Notes: a model not told the origin generated them from the sequence alone. 64,000 nt of DNA from Mariniblastus sp964414815 (GCA_964414815.1 CAYPXY010000012.1:1-64000), one strand, 5' to 3'. Counted from the stretch's first letter, positions 17,700 through 26,893 are shown. Numbers and translations: made by a program.

Positions 17700-17810
17700 C
17701 CCATCCTCATTAAAAAAACTTCGTCCATTGTTCTACAATATCCCGTGACCGGTTGCAAACTTCCGAACCTGTCCTATCGTACATTGAATCGCTACGGACC
17801 CGATGAAACC

Positions 17811-18989
17811 ATGACTGGAAAATCCGTTTGTCTCGCCAGCTCTCGTTTGACCAGGAAACTGGACACGCTCGACGTCTGGTTCGACGCGCTGCGAACCCTT
17901 GCAACACGGATTCATCCCGACGATCACTACTTCCTGACGGCGGAAGGAACGACAACCGATATTTACGTTCGACATCTCGCACGGCGATTTGGTTTCAAAG
18001 TCGTCAACCTGTCGGCAATCGATACACCACCAGATTCTATCGACGAGACCTTGATCTGTCAGGCCGATCAAGTCTATCTTCTGTCCGTTCGCAGCGGTGG
18101 AAACGTATTTCGTGCGGCTATGTCTCGGCTGAAATCGAAATTGCCCCCCGACGAAGCTCGCAGTGAAACTTCGTCGCAAACCCGATTACTGATCGCCCCT
18201 GAACTGACCCGACCGAAGACACAACAAGCCCTCATCGATGCGGGCGCGGTGGGTTGGTGGCTGTATCCGGATCCCAATCATGATGATCGGCCTTTGACAC
18301 AGAAATCGCCGAATAGGAAGTGGGATAGGCTTCCAGCCTGTCAGAGATCCCCCTCTTTGACGCAGGAATCGCCGACCTGCAATCCTGCCCCCATCATGTC
18401 GCTGTCGGAGTTTCCGTCGGAGGATTTTCTGGTTCACTGGACTCGGCGATGCCACGGTCCCTGGGCCGATCAGGCGACGGAACAGTATCTCGACGATTTG
18501 ATTTTCAAATCGCAATGGCGGGATCACGGTGAGCTGGGGACGCTTTGCAGGATCCTCGCCAGCGGCAACGTCCTGGCAAGTCGCCAATGGACTCGCGGCC
18601 ACTGTCCCGTCGTTTCGTTTTCGAATCGCCCGTTAACAGAGCTGGCCAGTTTGACAGTTTTTCGCAGCCATTTATCGCGTTGGGATTTCTTGCCGTTCGG
18701 AATTGCGGTCGAACGTGCATGGTTTGAGCAAAGCGGCGGTCGGCCAGTCATCTATGGCGACGAAACCACTTGGGAACAACTTCCCGAAAATGATCGGCCG
18801 CTTTTTCAGCGCTCGAAATCCAGGTCGTCTGGTATCGACTGGCAAATCGAGCAGGAATGGCGCTGGATCGGCGATCTGAATCTACGCAAGCTACCCATTG
18901 AATCAGGGGCCGTTTTTGTCGAAACACAAACCGACGCCGAAATCGTTTCAAAAATCAGCCGCTGGCCGGTGGTCGTGGTTGGGCATTAA
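17811..18989 (+). CDS. Protein of unknown function, two-part, with a repeat-derived insertion
   Basis: 392 residues from ATG 17811; the open frame upstream to 17253 is antisense to the nitrilase gene and is not coding. The N-terminal part (1-165) has a 'DHYFLTAEGTTTDIYVRHLARRFG' type start (read as a short alpha/beta domain), with VYLLSVRSGGNVFRAAMSRL. The C-terminal part (about 200-392) has VVSFSNRPLTEL, FLPFGIAVERAWFEQSGGRPVIY and EQEWRWIGDLNL. That order vaguely recalls AbiGi/DUF2971-type proteins (a call-in of 'FS..PL', 'GIa...W...G..PV.Y', 'E.EWR'). Between them a family C repeat end (18320-18343) is translated in frame. Function not assigned. Confidence 0.6.
   Translation: MTGKSVCLASSRLTRKLDTLDVWFDALRTLATRIHPDDHYFLTAEGTTTDIYVRHLARRFGFKVVNLSAIDTPPDSIDETLICQADQVYLLSVRSGGNVFRAAMSRLKSKLPPDEARSETSSQTRLLIAPELTRPKTQQALIDAGAVGWWLYPDPNHDDRPLTQKSPNRKWDRLPACQRSPSLTQESPTCNPAPIMSLSEFPSEDFLVHWTRRCHGPWADQATEQYLDDLIFKSQWRDHGELGTLCRILASGNVLASRQWTRGHCPVVSFSNRPLTELASLTVFRSHLSRWDFLPFGIAVERAWFEQSGGRPVIYGDETTWEQLPENDRPLFQRSKSRSSGIDWQIEQEWRWIGDLNLRKLPIESGAVFVETQTDAEIVSKISRWPVVVVGH
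18320..18343. repeat. Family C half-element inside a gene
   Basis: gtgggataggcttccagcct followed by gtca matches the end of the family C elements (compare 50933-50957, inverted). It is translated in frame as part of a linker between the two parts of the unknown protein. Confidence 0.6.
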
Positions 18990-19172
18990 ATTCAATGCCG
19001 TTCGATTCGTTTAACCGCGCCGCAGAGCAAATGGGGCGTTGATGCAGTCTACCCTTTTGCTGATATAAACCGCCCCATTTGCGCCGCCAAGCGGTTGCCA
19101 CTGGGCAACGTCTCCAGTACTTGAAAGCATTGGGGTTTAAAGAGAAGCGAAGGGAATAGTAAAAGAAAGGAG

Positions 19173-19249
19173 GGAACGCTAATCACCGCTAATCAACACT
19201 AATCCTCGGGCGGTAGTTATTAGTGTTGATTAGCGGTGATTAGCGTTCC
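19173..19249. repeat. Perfect 31-base inverted repeat
   Basis: Arms 19173-19203 and 19219-19249 are perfectly complementary (ggaacgctaatcaccgctaa, then tcaacactaat) around a 15-base spacer. This is too long for an ordinary terminator and has no T-run. It is probably a mobile palindrome of a family with no other copy here. It sits in the gene-free interval 18990-19397 between converging genes, which otherwise holds an imperfect decayed palindrome near 19010-19075. Confidence 0.8.
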
Positions 19250-19397
19250 TCTTTGAAAACCAAGCTACAAATCCGATTCTGAAATTTTCCTACCCCAATC
19301 TTCCTGCTAATTTTTTCCGTCCACCCCATTTTCCTGTCCAGAAATCTTCCTGTCGATCTGCTTCTGCGTTCGATCTTTCTGCATCATTGATCATCCT

Positions 19398-21209
19398 CTA
19401 CTTCTCAACCCCTCGCGCTAACCGTACCCCGCTTTCGGTTTCAACCTGCGGAATCCCTACGTGAATATAATCCCCTGATTTTCTGAACGTGACACGATCT
19501 TGAAGCGTCCGATCCAGCCACCCCAGTTTCTTTTCGGACGCAATGACAATCGAGTCAGGATGCTCGGTCACGAAATCCCGAAACGCCAGAATCTGGTCGA
19601 ATTTGAAGTAGTAAACATCCTCTTCCGGCAGCGTCATCCCGGCTGCGTACGGATGTCGGTCAAAAAATACAACCGGCGCTGAGGGAGAATCGTGCTTCAA
19701 AACCGCAATTGCCTCGTGAGTCGATCTCATGGAAGCCAAGCCGGGAAGCAGCACATGAGAAAACCCCATCATCAATCCCAAACCCGTGATCGCCACCGAA
19801 CCCCATGCCACCTCCGGACGACAACTGCGAATCCACGGGATCAGCGCCACGATCAGCAATGCAATCCAAACCCACACGAGTACCACCATCGGTACCGGGA
19901 CTTGAGCGCTGGTATACCATCGTGTTCCCAAGACGACCATTGCCAGGATCGCAACGAACCCAAGCGGTGAAATATGGGGGATCAGACTCCAAAATGGTCG
20001 TCTTGGTTTGCGTAAATCGTTCTGGTTGTCGGCAGGAACATTGATCGTCCGCTGGACAGGGAATAGTTTTGCTTCCAGCATCACTCCAACCAGCAAGCAC
20101 AAGAACGGCAACGAAGGCAGGATATAGGTTGGCAACTTGGATTCCGAAAAAGAAAAAAACAAAACCGGCCAAAGCCCCGCCAGCAACAAATATCCCATCA
20201 CACTCGAACTGGGTGTCTTTTCAGACGCCTCTTTTAACCGAAGTTGAGCGATCAGAAACCTGGCCAGCGAAGGCAGCAGGTAGCTGGCCGGAAACATCAT
20301 CACAAAAATCATGGGTAGGTAAAACCACCACGGAGCTTCATGGTCGAATGCATTGGAAAACCGGACGACATGATGGTGCCAGAAAAAATGACTGTAGAAT
20401 CCCGGATCGACCACGGAGACGACGAGATACCACGGAGCGGCAACCACCAGAAAGGCGATGGCACAGCCCAACATCCGGCGATGGAGAAAAAATCGCAATT
20501 CCCCGGCACGCCAGTAGGCAAGCAGTACTGGCGGAGCCACCAACACCAGGATGACTGGCCCTTTGAGCATCATGCCCCATCCGCCTGCTGCTCCAGCCAG
20601 AACCAACCAAAGGTACTCAATCAGAGAGCGATACCGGCTTCTCAACCCGGAGCGTAGATTCTGGTTTGCCAGGATCAGCGCCCATCCCATCGTGACGGCA
20701 CAGCAACTGAACGTCGCATCCATCACCACCCATCTTCCAATGACCACGAAACCGCTGCACAGCAACAAAGCGATGGTCCCGATGAATGCGGCTCGACGCC
20801 CCACCAGCTTTTGACCGAATCCATACATCAGCAGGACGGTCACCACGGCGGCAATCGCGCCCGGCAGTCGTGTACTCGACGGACTGATGCCGAATTGTTG
20901 ATAGCAAACAGCGATGGCCCAGATCAATGCAGGGGGTTTGTTCCAGTAAGGTTCGTCGTTGAGTGTCAACGAAATCCAGTTTCCCGATTCCAGGACGTTC
21001 ATCGCCAATTGAGCATTGCGGGTTTCGTCCGGCTCGAACAGTGGATAGTTCAGGTGGGTCAGCAAAAGCAAGGAAGCCAGAACGACCAGTACGAGCCATG
21101 CAATGCACGGGAGCTGAACCCCCAGCAGGAACGTCCAAAAGGAACGTCTTCCGGACGAACTTGCGGGCGGGTCAGTGGATCGATTAATATCGAGGGTCCT
21201 CGAATCCAT
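19398..21209 (-). CDS. Glycosyltransferase family 39, ArnT/PMT-like membrane protein
   Basis: 603 residues from MDSRTLDINRS (ATG 21207-21209). The frame extends to 21287, but those codons lie in a family A repeat. About 11 hydrophobic segments follow. The first periplasmic loop holds the acidic PLFEPDETRNAQLAMNVLES and the ...DEPYWNKPPALIW block, which is the catalytic Asp/metal motif of dolichyl- or polyprenyl-phosphate mannosyltransferase and ArnT-type enzymes. Later blocks are STRLPGAIAAVVTVLL and APWWFYLPM. It would transfer a sugar from a polyprenyl-phosphate carrier to lipid A, protein or glycan outside the cytoplasmic membrane. Transcribed alone. Confidence 0.88.
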   Translation of the reverse strand: MDSRTLDINRSTDPPASSSGRRSFWTFLLGVQLPCIAWLVLVVLASLLLLTHLNYPLFEPDETRNAQLAMNVLESGNWISLTLNDEPYWNKPPALIWAIAVCYQQFGISPSSTRLPGAIAAVVTVLLMYGFGQKLVGRRAAFIGTIALLLCSGFVVIGRWVVMDATFSCCAVTMGWALILANQNLRSGLRSRYRSLIEYLWLVLAGAAGGWGMMLKGPVILVLVAPPVLLAYWRAGELRFFLHRRMLGCAIAFLVVAAPWYLVVSVVDPGFYSHFFWHHHVVRFSNAFDHEAPWWFYLPMIFVMMFPASYLLPSLARFLIAQLRLKEASEKTPSSSVMGYLLLAGLWPVLFFSFSESKLPTYILPSLPFLCLLVGVMLEAKLFPVQRTINVPADNQNDLRKPRRPFWSLIPHISPLGFVAILAMVVLGTRWYTSAQVPVPMVVLVWVWIALLIVALIPWIRSCRPEVAWGSVAITGLGLMMGFSHVLLPGLASMRSTHEAIAVLKHDSPSAPVVFFDRHPYAAGMTLPEEDVYYFKFDQILAFRDFVTEHPDSIVIASEKKLGWLDRTLQDRVTFRKSGDYIHVGIPQVETESGVRLARGVEK

Positions 21210-21236
21210 GAGGGACTTCTGTTCCTGTTCGATGTT

Positions 21237-21324
21237 AGTGTAGGCGAGTCGCTCCGCGACTCGCAACTCAGCGTCTGGGCAACACAATACTGCTGGGGTA
21301 AACTTATACCTGCCGGTCGCCTTA
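21237..21324. repeat. Family A repeat, copy 2
   Basis: Contains the internal hairpin gcgagtcgctccgcgactcgc and ends with the family terminus cctgccggtcgcctta. The left terminus is missing, so it is a truncated copy. It lies 28 bases upstream of the GT39 start codon, in its 5' leader. Confidence 0.8.
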
Positions 21325-21330
21325 ATTGCT

Positions 21331-21411
21331 CCCCGCCGAATTTATTTCGGTGGGAGCGAGGATCAGTCACTAAAATGCGATGCTCGCTTCCACCGAGTAA
21401 ATTCGGCGGGG
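21331..21411. repeat. Imperfect inverted repeat with 30-base arms
   Basis: The left arm begins ccccgccgaatttatttcgg and the right arm ends taaattcggcgggg, with two mismatches across about 30 bases; the spacer is about 20 bases. It adjoins a family A element, forming a repeat cluster. The rest of 21412-21766 has no gene; it is AT-richer and is presumably the promoter region of the DUF1559 gene. Confidence 0.7.
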
Positions 21412-21766
21412 AACCGTACTGATTTCGAAGCCCAAGGTCAATGGTTGTTGGGATCTGAAAATTCCAAAATGCCAATTCCTAAGTGTCTGATTCAATGGGT
21501 AGAAGCAAATTTGCCGATCTTCCAGCCTGAGCTTTTAGATAGAAATCCGAAGGAACCCATGAAATTCGAAAGATTTCTCCTGGATTAGGTCTGTAAAGCA
21601 GACCACCGCCCCATTACAATGAGGTATCAGGTTCCGAGAAGAACATTCGGCATTTACTATCAGGAATGGCTCGCTCAGCGAAATCATTTCAAACTTATCC
21701 GAAGGCGCGGGGAGCCTCTAGTCTTGTTTTTATTTCGCGCTCAAATTTTCAATTGGAGGACTTTGA

Positions 21767-22798
21767 ATGTTATCGACAGGTTTACAACGCTCAACCCGGC
21801 GCGGATTCACGCTGGTAGAGTTGCTGGTGGTGATCGCCATCATCGGGATCTTGACTGCCATGCTGCTTCCCGCAGTTCAACGCGTTCGCGAAGCGGCTCG
21901 CCGAGCGTCTTGCCTGAATCAGATTAGGCAGATTATGTTGGCTGGCCACAACTACAATTCGACCAACATGTATTTACCGGCGGCATCGAGTGAATACGGT
22001 GAAAGCTTTATTGCACTCCTCCTGGAGGAAATCGAGCAACCTGCGATCGCAACCCTCAGGAAAAATGTTAGGCTCAATTCAACGGATATTTACGCCGGTA
22101 TGCGAGGGGCTATTAATACGATGTCAAGCTTCGACTATGAGGTCCCCATTCTCTATTGCCCTTCGGCTACATCTGACAGCTATCAAGCCAGAAATGATCC
22201 AGATGTCCAAGGCAAGACAACGCACTATTATGGTGTCGCCGGTTCCACCTGGGGTACGTTGACACCTGGGTTCAGGTATTCGACGAATGCAGTCAATCCC
22301 GTTGGTATTGATGGCGTCTTCGGTGCCCATGCAAAACGTATCAATCAAGCCAATGGCGATGATCCTGCTAACCTGACGATCAGTTTCAGTGTTCGGCACG
22401 GGCGAAAAATGAGCGATATTCGAAGAGGAACTTCCCATGTCATTGCGTTAAGCGAAATGTCGCGAGATCGCAATCCAGAACAAGTGGAAACTTTGCGTGC
22501 GAATTGGGCACGAGGGTATTTGGCTCCTGCAGCGGCGCCAACAACCCCGCTTACCTCGTTGCCGCCCTTCTACTCAGCAAAGACTATTTCTGACTTAGGG
22601 AGTGTCCCTTCTAGAATCAACGGGAACAACAATGAGTTTGAAACTCAATCTTTCGCATCCAACCATTCAGGGGGTGTGAATATCGCAGCGGCCGATGGCT
22701 CCGCTCGCTTCCTTCCCGATGGAATCCGATTCGAAACCTACAAGGTTCTGGCAAGCATCAATGCACCCGATCCTGCATCCTTTGATGATGTTGATTAG
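21767..22798 (+). CDS. DUF1559 protein with prepilin-type N-terminal methylation motif
   Basis: 343 residues. A good Shine-Dalgarno (ggagga) nine bases upstream sets the start. The leader MLSTGLQRSTRRG is followed by the type IV pilin-like signal FTLVELLVVIAIIGILTAML (residues 14-33) with Glu5 of the mature form (prepilin peptidase would cut after Gly13). The DUF1559 domain continues with AVQRVREAARRASCLNQIRQ and ends NIAAADGSARFLPDGI, the family's typical C-terminal block. Planctomycetes carry many copies; they are thought to be pseudopilin-like surface or periplasmic proteins. A terminator follows at 22857. Confidence 0.93.
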   Translation: MLSTGLQRSTRRGFTLVELLVVIAIIGILTAMLLPAVQRVREAARRASCLNQIRQIMLAGHNYNSTNMYLPAASSEYGESFIALLLEEIEQPAIATLRKNVRLNSTDIYAGMRGAINTMSSFDYEVPILYCPSATSDSYQARNDPDVQGKTTHYYGVAGSTWGTLTPGFRYSTNAVNPVGIDGVFGAHAKRINQANGDDPANLTISFSVRHGRKMSDIRRGTSHVIALSEMSRDRNPEQVETLRANWARGYLAPAAAPTTPLTSLPPFYSAKTISDLGSVPSRINGNNNEFETQSFASNHSGGVNIAAADGSARFLPDGIRFETYKVLASINAPDPASFDDVD

Positions 22799-22856
22799 TG
22801 GCCGGTGCATTGGGTGATCGCCAATTGCTTCTTCGGTGAAAAATCTGTAACCTCTT

Positions 22857-22890
22857 GCGGACTGACATGTTTTTGTCAGTCCGCTTTTTT
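22857..22890 (+). terminator. Rho-independent terminator of the DUF1559 gene
   Basis: Perfect 11-base stem gcggactgaca / tgtcagtccgc around a T-rich loop, followed by a run of six T. It begins about 60 bases after the DUF1559 stop codon. Confidence 0.9.
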
Positions 22891-22939
22891 CATAGGCTTA
22901 CATTCAGATTAAACCCATCACAACAGGCATCCGCACTCC

Positions 22940-23989
22940 ATGTACGGTATCACCTTCCAATCCATCCAAAAGGTTTCATCCGAACACCTCGCTGAACCAG
23001 AGATCGAAGCCCCGCAAGATGCGCTCGTTCGCGTTTCAACCGCAGGCCTATGCGGAAGCGACCTGCATCCGTACTTTGGTCGCGAAGCCGGACTGGATTC
23101 GGGAACCGTCATGGGCCATGAAATGGTCGGAACGATTGCTGAACTCGGTGCCGAGGCTTCCCAGCAAGGCCTGAGTATTGGCGACCGGGTTTTTGCACCC
23201 TTCTCAACGAGTTGCGGACAATGTTTTTATTGTCGAACGGGTCTGACCGCCCGCTGCGAATCAGGGCAACTGTTCGGCTGGAGGTCTCAAGGAAACGGAC
23301 TTCACGGTTGCCAAGCCCAATATGTCCGAATTCCACTGGCCGCAGGGACGCTGATGAAAGTCCCAGATAGCCTAACCGATCATGACGCCCTCCTTTTGGG
23401 AGACAATTTTTCAACGGGCTATTTCTGTGCTGAGATGGCGCAGATCCAGCCCGATGGAGTCTATGTCGTCATGGGTTGTGGAACGGTGGGGCAATTGTGT
23501 CTCCAGGCGGCAAGAAAACTGGGCGCCAACCAGATCTTTGCAATCGATCCAGTCCCCAGCCGCCGCGAAAATGCTCAGCGCTGGGGAGCGATTGCCCTGG
23601 AACCAGGCGACAACGCCATCAAGAGGGTCCAACAGGCAACCGGAGGCCGTGGGGCCGATGCCGTCATGGAGCTGGTTGGACTCCCGGAGGCTCAGCGTCT
23701 GGCCTATCAACTCGTGCGGCCCGGCGGAATCATGTCAGTGATCGGATGCCACTGCACACCCCACTTTTCGTTCGGCCCCGCCGAAGCCTACGACAAGAAT
23801 TTGACTTACCGAACCGGTCGCTGTTCTGCCCGCCACTACATGGAGCAGCTCGCGCCCCGCGTTGCCAAGGGTGAATTTGATTTATCGGGCTTTGTCACGC
23901 ACGAGTTCGAACCAACTGAATGTCAGCAGGCGTATGATATTTTCTCCAACCAGAAAGACGGCTGCGTGAAAGCAGTGTTCAGATTTTAG
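22940..23989 (+). CDS. Zinc-dependent alcohol dehydrogenase (MDR family)
   Basis: 349 residues. Catalytic-zinc residues are C38 (LCGSDLH) and H60-E61 (MGHEMVG). Structural-zinc Cys are C92, C95, C98 and C106 (SCGQCFYCRTGLTARCE). The NAD(P)-binding region is VYVVMGCGTVGQLCLQAARKLGA (read as the GxGxxG-type loop GCGTVG), then AIDPVPSRRENAQRWGA. The substrate is unknown; the sequence resembles threonine- or formaldehyde-type members of the medium-chain family. It overlaps the 3' end of the convergent Uma2 gene by four bases. Confidence 0.92.
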   Translation: MYGITFQSIQKVSSEHLAEPEIEAPQDALVRVSTAGLCGSDLHPYFGREAGLDSGTVMGHEMVGTIAELGAEASQQGLSIGDRVFAPFSTSCGQCFYCRTGLTARCESGQLFGWRSQGNGLHGCQAQYVRIPLAAGTLMKVPDSLTDHDALLLGDNFSTGYFCAEMAQIQPDGVYVVMGCGTVGQLCLQAARKLGANQIFAIDPVPSRRENAQRWGAIALEPGDNAIKRVQQATGGRGADAVMELVGLPEAQRLAYQLVRPGGIMSVIGCHCTPHFSFGPAEAYDKNLTYRTGRCSARHYMEQLAPRVAKGEFDLSGFVTHEFEPTECQQAYDIFSNQKDGCVKAVFRF

Positions 23990-24645
23990 CCGAACAGCCT
24001 TTGCATTGCTTTAAGATTTTTCTGGCTGTCAAAAAAAGCTTCAATGTCGGCCTCAAAACCGGTGATCACGGTGCTTTTTAGCAACCCTGTTGCAGATTTC
24101 ATCGCCAACTCATACTCACTTTCGCGCAGCAAGTACTGTTCAATCACTCCTCGATCCGCATCAACGATCCAGTACTCGCCCACCCCATTGACGGCGTAGT
24201 CGATGAATTTCACGCCTCGGTCCCGATGCTCGGTCGATTCGGATAATACTTCGACAATGAGATCAGGAACTGGAAACTTGAGAGTGCCCCACTCAAAACA
24301 CCTAGCTTTCTCATCACTAAAGAACACAATATCTGGCTCGTAATCATTTCTCGGAAAGACCACCAGACATTTTTCGACCTTGACTTCGCCCAGTTTCCGC
24401 AACCTGACATAGGTATCGAGCAACATGAAAATCCATTGCGTTACCTGAATATGACGGTTTCGAGCGGGTGAATGCACAATCATATCTCCCTCAATAAATT
24501 CAGTTTTTTGTTCCTCAGTCATATCCTGATAAAACTGCTCGCGGCGCTGCTGTTCATCGCTCCATTGTTGCTGAAGGACACTCAGCACCGCCGGCAATTG
24601 GGGAGAGTGGCGAATCGAATCAATTAATTCGTTCAATGCGTTCAT
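23986..24645 (-). CDS. Uma2 family endonuclease-like protein (DUF820)
   Basis: 219 residues. The restriction-endonuclease-like core is visible: EFIEGDMIVHSPARNRHIQV near residue 50 (strand with Glu), then DYEPDIVFFSDEK (PDI/V block), PDLIVEVLSESTEHRDRGVK (the ExxSxST signature with catalytic Glu) and KFIDYAVNGVGEYWIVDAD. The N-terminal 40 residues are polar helical sequence with QQQWSDEQQRREQ. Such genes are abundant in planctomycetes and cyanobacteria. Their biological role is unknown, and nuclease activity is inferred only from the fold. Convergent with the dehydrogenase gene. Confidence 0.88.
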   Translation of the reverse strand: MNALNELIDSIRHSPQLPAVLSVLQQQWSDEQQRREQFYQDMTEEQKTEFIEGDMIVHSPARNRHIQVTQWIFMLLDTYVRLRKLGEVKVEKCLVVFPRNDYEPDIVFFSDEKARCFEWGTLKFPVPDLIVEVLSESTEHRDRGVKFIDYAVNGVGEYWIVDADRGVIEQYLLRESEYELAMKSATGLLKSTVITGFEADIEAFFDSQKNLKAMQRLFG

Positions 24646-24816
24646 CGTCGATCACGGGTTGAAAAATGCCCAATGCTTAAGGGGGAGCAAGTTTAATCTG
24701 CTTTGTAGCATTCCGCTCAAGGAGGGGTACGGTCAGGGGATTGGCTTTGCCAATTATACACGGAGAAAGCAATCAAGGTAAAGCAACTGGTGTCCGCCCA
24801 GGAGTGGCATGGTGGA

Positions 24817-24882
24817 AATCATAACCCGAAGCGTAAGCGAGGGAAGAATCGCGGTCCCTCGCTTACGCTTCGGGTTATGATT
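24817..24882. repeat. Family B palindrome, copy 2
   Basis: Perfect 28-base inverted arms (aatcataacccgaagcgtaa, then gcgaggga, and the complement) with a 10-base spacer. It lies within the gene-free interval 24646-25148 together with two short hairpins and a heptamer array. Confidence 0.9.
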
Positions 24883-24957
24883 CGAATATTATCAACAGTG
24901 ATAGCTGAGAAATCCACCCGCCCAGGAGTCTCCTTCCGACGGGATGAAGGTGAAGCT

Positions 24958-25040
24958 CCCCTGGATAAAAATCCAGGGGCATCGATTTTTTTTCTTCAGA
25001 TCAGGTTGAAGGTAACAATCTACCGGTTAAAAACCGGTAG
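24958..25040. repeat. Two short perfect hairpins
   Basis: cccctggat aaaa atccagggg (24958-24979), followed after a few bases by a T-run, and ctaccggttaaaaaccggtag (25020-25040). Either could end transcription; the first is the better terminator candidate for the + strand. No gene is known to end just upstream on that strand, so they are more likely dispersed repeats. Confidence 0.55.
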
Positions 25041-25090
25041 CATTCGACGTCTTCGAAGTAGATGCCTTGGCAATGATTCCACTTACTGCC

Positions 25091-25141
25091 AACTGACAAC
25101 TGACAACTGACAACTGACAACTGACAACTGACAACTGACAA
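25091..25141. repeat. Heptamer tandem repeat (aactgac x about 7)
   Basis: Seven uninterrupted copies of aactgac end eight bases short of the stop codon of the outer-membrane barrel gene (25149). The unit length is 7, as in four other arrays of this window. Confidence 0.95.
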
Positions 25142-25148
25142 TCATCAA

Positions 25149-26870
25149 CTACCGCATCATGCCCATATAGAAACTGAACATCCGCTCTTCGTCGCCGTCG
25201 CCGGTTGCAACCGGGAACCCGAAGTCGAAGGCCAGCGGTGCTCCAAAACCGGCGGCGGGTAGATGAACGCGAAGCCCAACGCCGGGTGAGACACGGTAGT
25301 TGGCCGAAGATAGCTTGACGCTGTTCTCGACCGTTCCAAAGTCACAGAAAACCACCCCTTTGATCATGTCATCGGCCGTGACCGGAAACATGTATTCCAC
25401 GGAATTGATCCATTCAAATCGGCCACCAACGCGAACGTCACCGTCCATCGGCCCGACACCGCGGAAATCAAAACCACGCAGCGACGAGTAGCCGCCGGCA
25501 TAATAGTTCTCGAAGATTGGCGTGTCCTTGCCGCTGACGCCCAATCGTGTGCCGAAGCTGACCGTGTGCCGCCCCGAACCGTCCGGTCGTTCGTAAATCA
25601 GCCGGTAACGTCGATACTCAATATCTCCGCGAGTATAGGAGTAGTCACCAAACGCCTGGCTGACCGTTGCCGAAAAGAAATCTCCTGCGGTCGCAAGAAA
25701 CTGGTTGTCACGTGTGTCGCGTACAATCCCAAAGCTTCCCAGGAATAGATTGCTTCGTCCCAACGCATCGTTGAGGATCGTCGAAGTGTTGACGCGCGGA
25801 TTGCGAAGGCTGACGTTTTCCATGCGCAGCCCGGTCGTGATCGAAATATCCTGATCAATCCGACGGCCCAAACCAAGCCGTCCACCGACCCGCCGTTCAC
25901 TCCAGTCATAATAGATTCGGTCGAAGTAATACCCGCTCGCGCTCGCACTCCAATCGGTATTGAGAAAGTACGGATCCGAAATACTGAACAGATAACGCTG
26001 CAATTGCGATCCCGGAACCAGCTCAAGTCGAAACGCCTGACCCCCGCCGCGCCAGGCGGTGCCGTCGACGATGTCCTGAAAACTTCGGGGATAGCGCATC
26101 AGATCAAAGTTGCGTTCGTCGATGATGAACTGCCCCACCAGACCGTTGTCCGAGTTGTAAGCACCCCCAACTTGAATACGCCCCGTTTGTGTCTCTGGCA
26201 AATAAATATCCAGATCGGCATAATTCATCGGCGGCCGTGTCGGATCATAGTTTCCCGGGCCACCAATCTGCGGTGACGGCGAAGCAAAATAATTCGAGAT
26301 TCCTCCCTGACTTGACAGTTCAGGATACTGATAGGCTGCCGGTTGAACGGCGGTGCCATCTTGCGGCTGATTGGCGTAGGTCACACTCTGACTGAACGAA
26401 TCCTGATCGGGACTTTGCTTGCGAACAATCAGGCCGTCCATACCCGACGCCAAAGGCCTTTCGCCTTGAATCCTGTCACCCGTGGGATAGACGTCCCCGT
26501 CTGTCAACTGTCCAGAAGCCTGTCCTGTGGGATAGACGTCCTGGTCTGTCGTCCGCCCAGAATTTGCAAACTCTCTGTCAGTGGGATAGACGTCCCCGTC
26601 TGTCAACTGCCCAGCGACCCGTCCCGTGGCATAGACCTCTCCGTCTGCCAACTGCCCAGCACCTCCGGTTGCCACACCACTAAACAATGGATCAGGCCTG
26701 AAAGTCGGCACACTGCTACGATTGGCCATGCAACCGCTCAGTCCGACTACCAACACCAGCGCCCCCAGCGCCCTGGTACAAAATTTTCCCGTGTACACAG
26801 ATTCTCGCATCCGTGTCGCTCGCGCACGCGTCGGAATGCTGTTCGGAAATGGGGTGAATGGGTTATACAT
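25149..26870 (-). CDS. BamA/TamA-type outer membrane barrel lipoprotein without POTRA domains
   Basis: 573 residues. The N-terminus has a lipoprotein signal with lipobox LSGC (Cys47; Cys27 if the ATG at 26810 is the start). A low-complexity linker follows (about 50-215), which contains four repeats of DGDVYPT. The Omp85 C-terminal domain begins near residue 222 (LDIYLPETQTGRIQVGGAYN, the last-POTRA-strand/barrel junction), includes GGYSSLRGF (459-467, the RGF motif of BamA) and ends with a terminal aromatic strand FSFYMGMMR. It would insert proteins into the outer membrane. The POTRA part is encoded by the preceding gene, 24 bases upstream (26894), so the BamA function seems split between two lipoproteins. 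Confidence 0.85.
   Translation of the reverse strand: MYNPFTPFPNSIPTRARATRMRESVYTGKFCTRALGALVLVVGLSGCMANRSSVPTFRPDPLFSGVATGGAGQLADGEVYATGRVAGQLTDGDVYPTDREFANSGRTTDQDVYPTGQASGQLTDGDVYPTGDRIQGERPLASGMDGLIVRKQSPDQDSFSQSVTYANQPQDGTAVQPAAYQYPELSSQGGISNYFASPSPQIGGPGNYDPTRPPMNYADLDIYLPETQTGRIQVGGAYNSDNGLVGQFIIDERNFDLMRYPRSFQDIVDGTAWRGGGQAFRLELVPGSQLQRYLFSISDPYFLNTDWSASASGYYFDRIYYDWSERRVGGRLGLGRRIDQDISITTGLRMENVSLRNPRVNTSTILNDALGRSNLFLGSFGIVRDTRDNQFLATAGDFFSATVSQAFGDYSYTRGDIEYRRYRLIYERPDGSGRHTVSFGTRLGVSGKDTPIFENYYAGGYSSLRGFDFRGVGPMDGDVRVGGRFEWINSVEYMFPVTADDMIKGVVFCDFGTVENSVKLSSANYRVSPGVGLRVHLPAAGFGAPLAFDFGFPVATGDGDEERMFSFYMGMMR
26482..26650. repeat. Four tandem family C half-elements inside the barrel gene
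   Basis: Copies at 26482-26506, 26527-26550, 26581-26605 and 26626-26650, spaced 45-54 bases apart, each close to gtgggatagacgtccccgtc followed by tgtca. They are multiples of three apart and are read in frame as the linker repeats DGDVYPT of the barrel lipoprotein. The same 25-base word is the terminal repeat of the intergenic element at 15681. Confidence 0.9.
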
Positions 26871-26893
26871 CAGGTTGGTTCTTCGGTGAGCGA

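Noticed and set aside
25091..25141. CRISPR array
   Set aside because: Units of 7 bases without spacers; no cas genes in the window.
26482..26650. CRISPR-like repeat with spacers (25-base repeat, 20-30-base gaps)
   Set aside because: Lies in frame inside a gene, only four copies, gaps are similar to each other, no cas genes.
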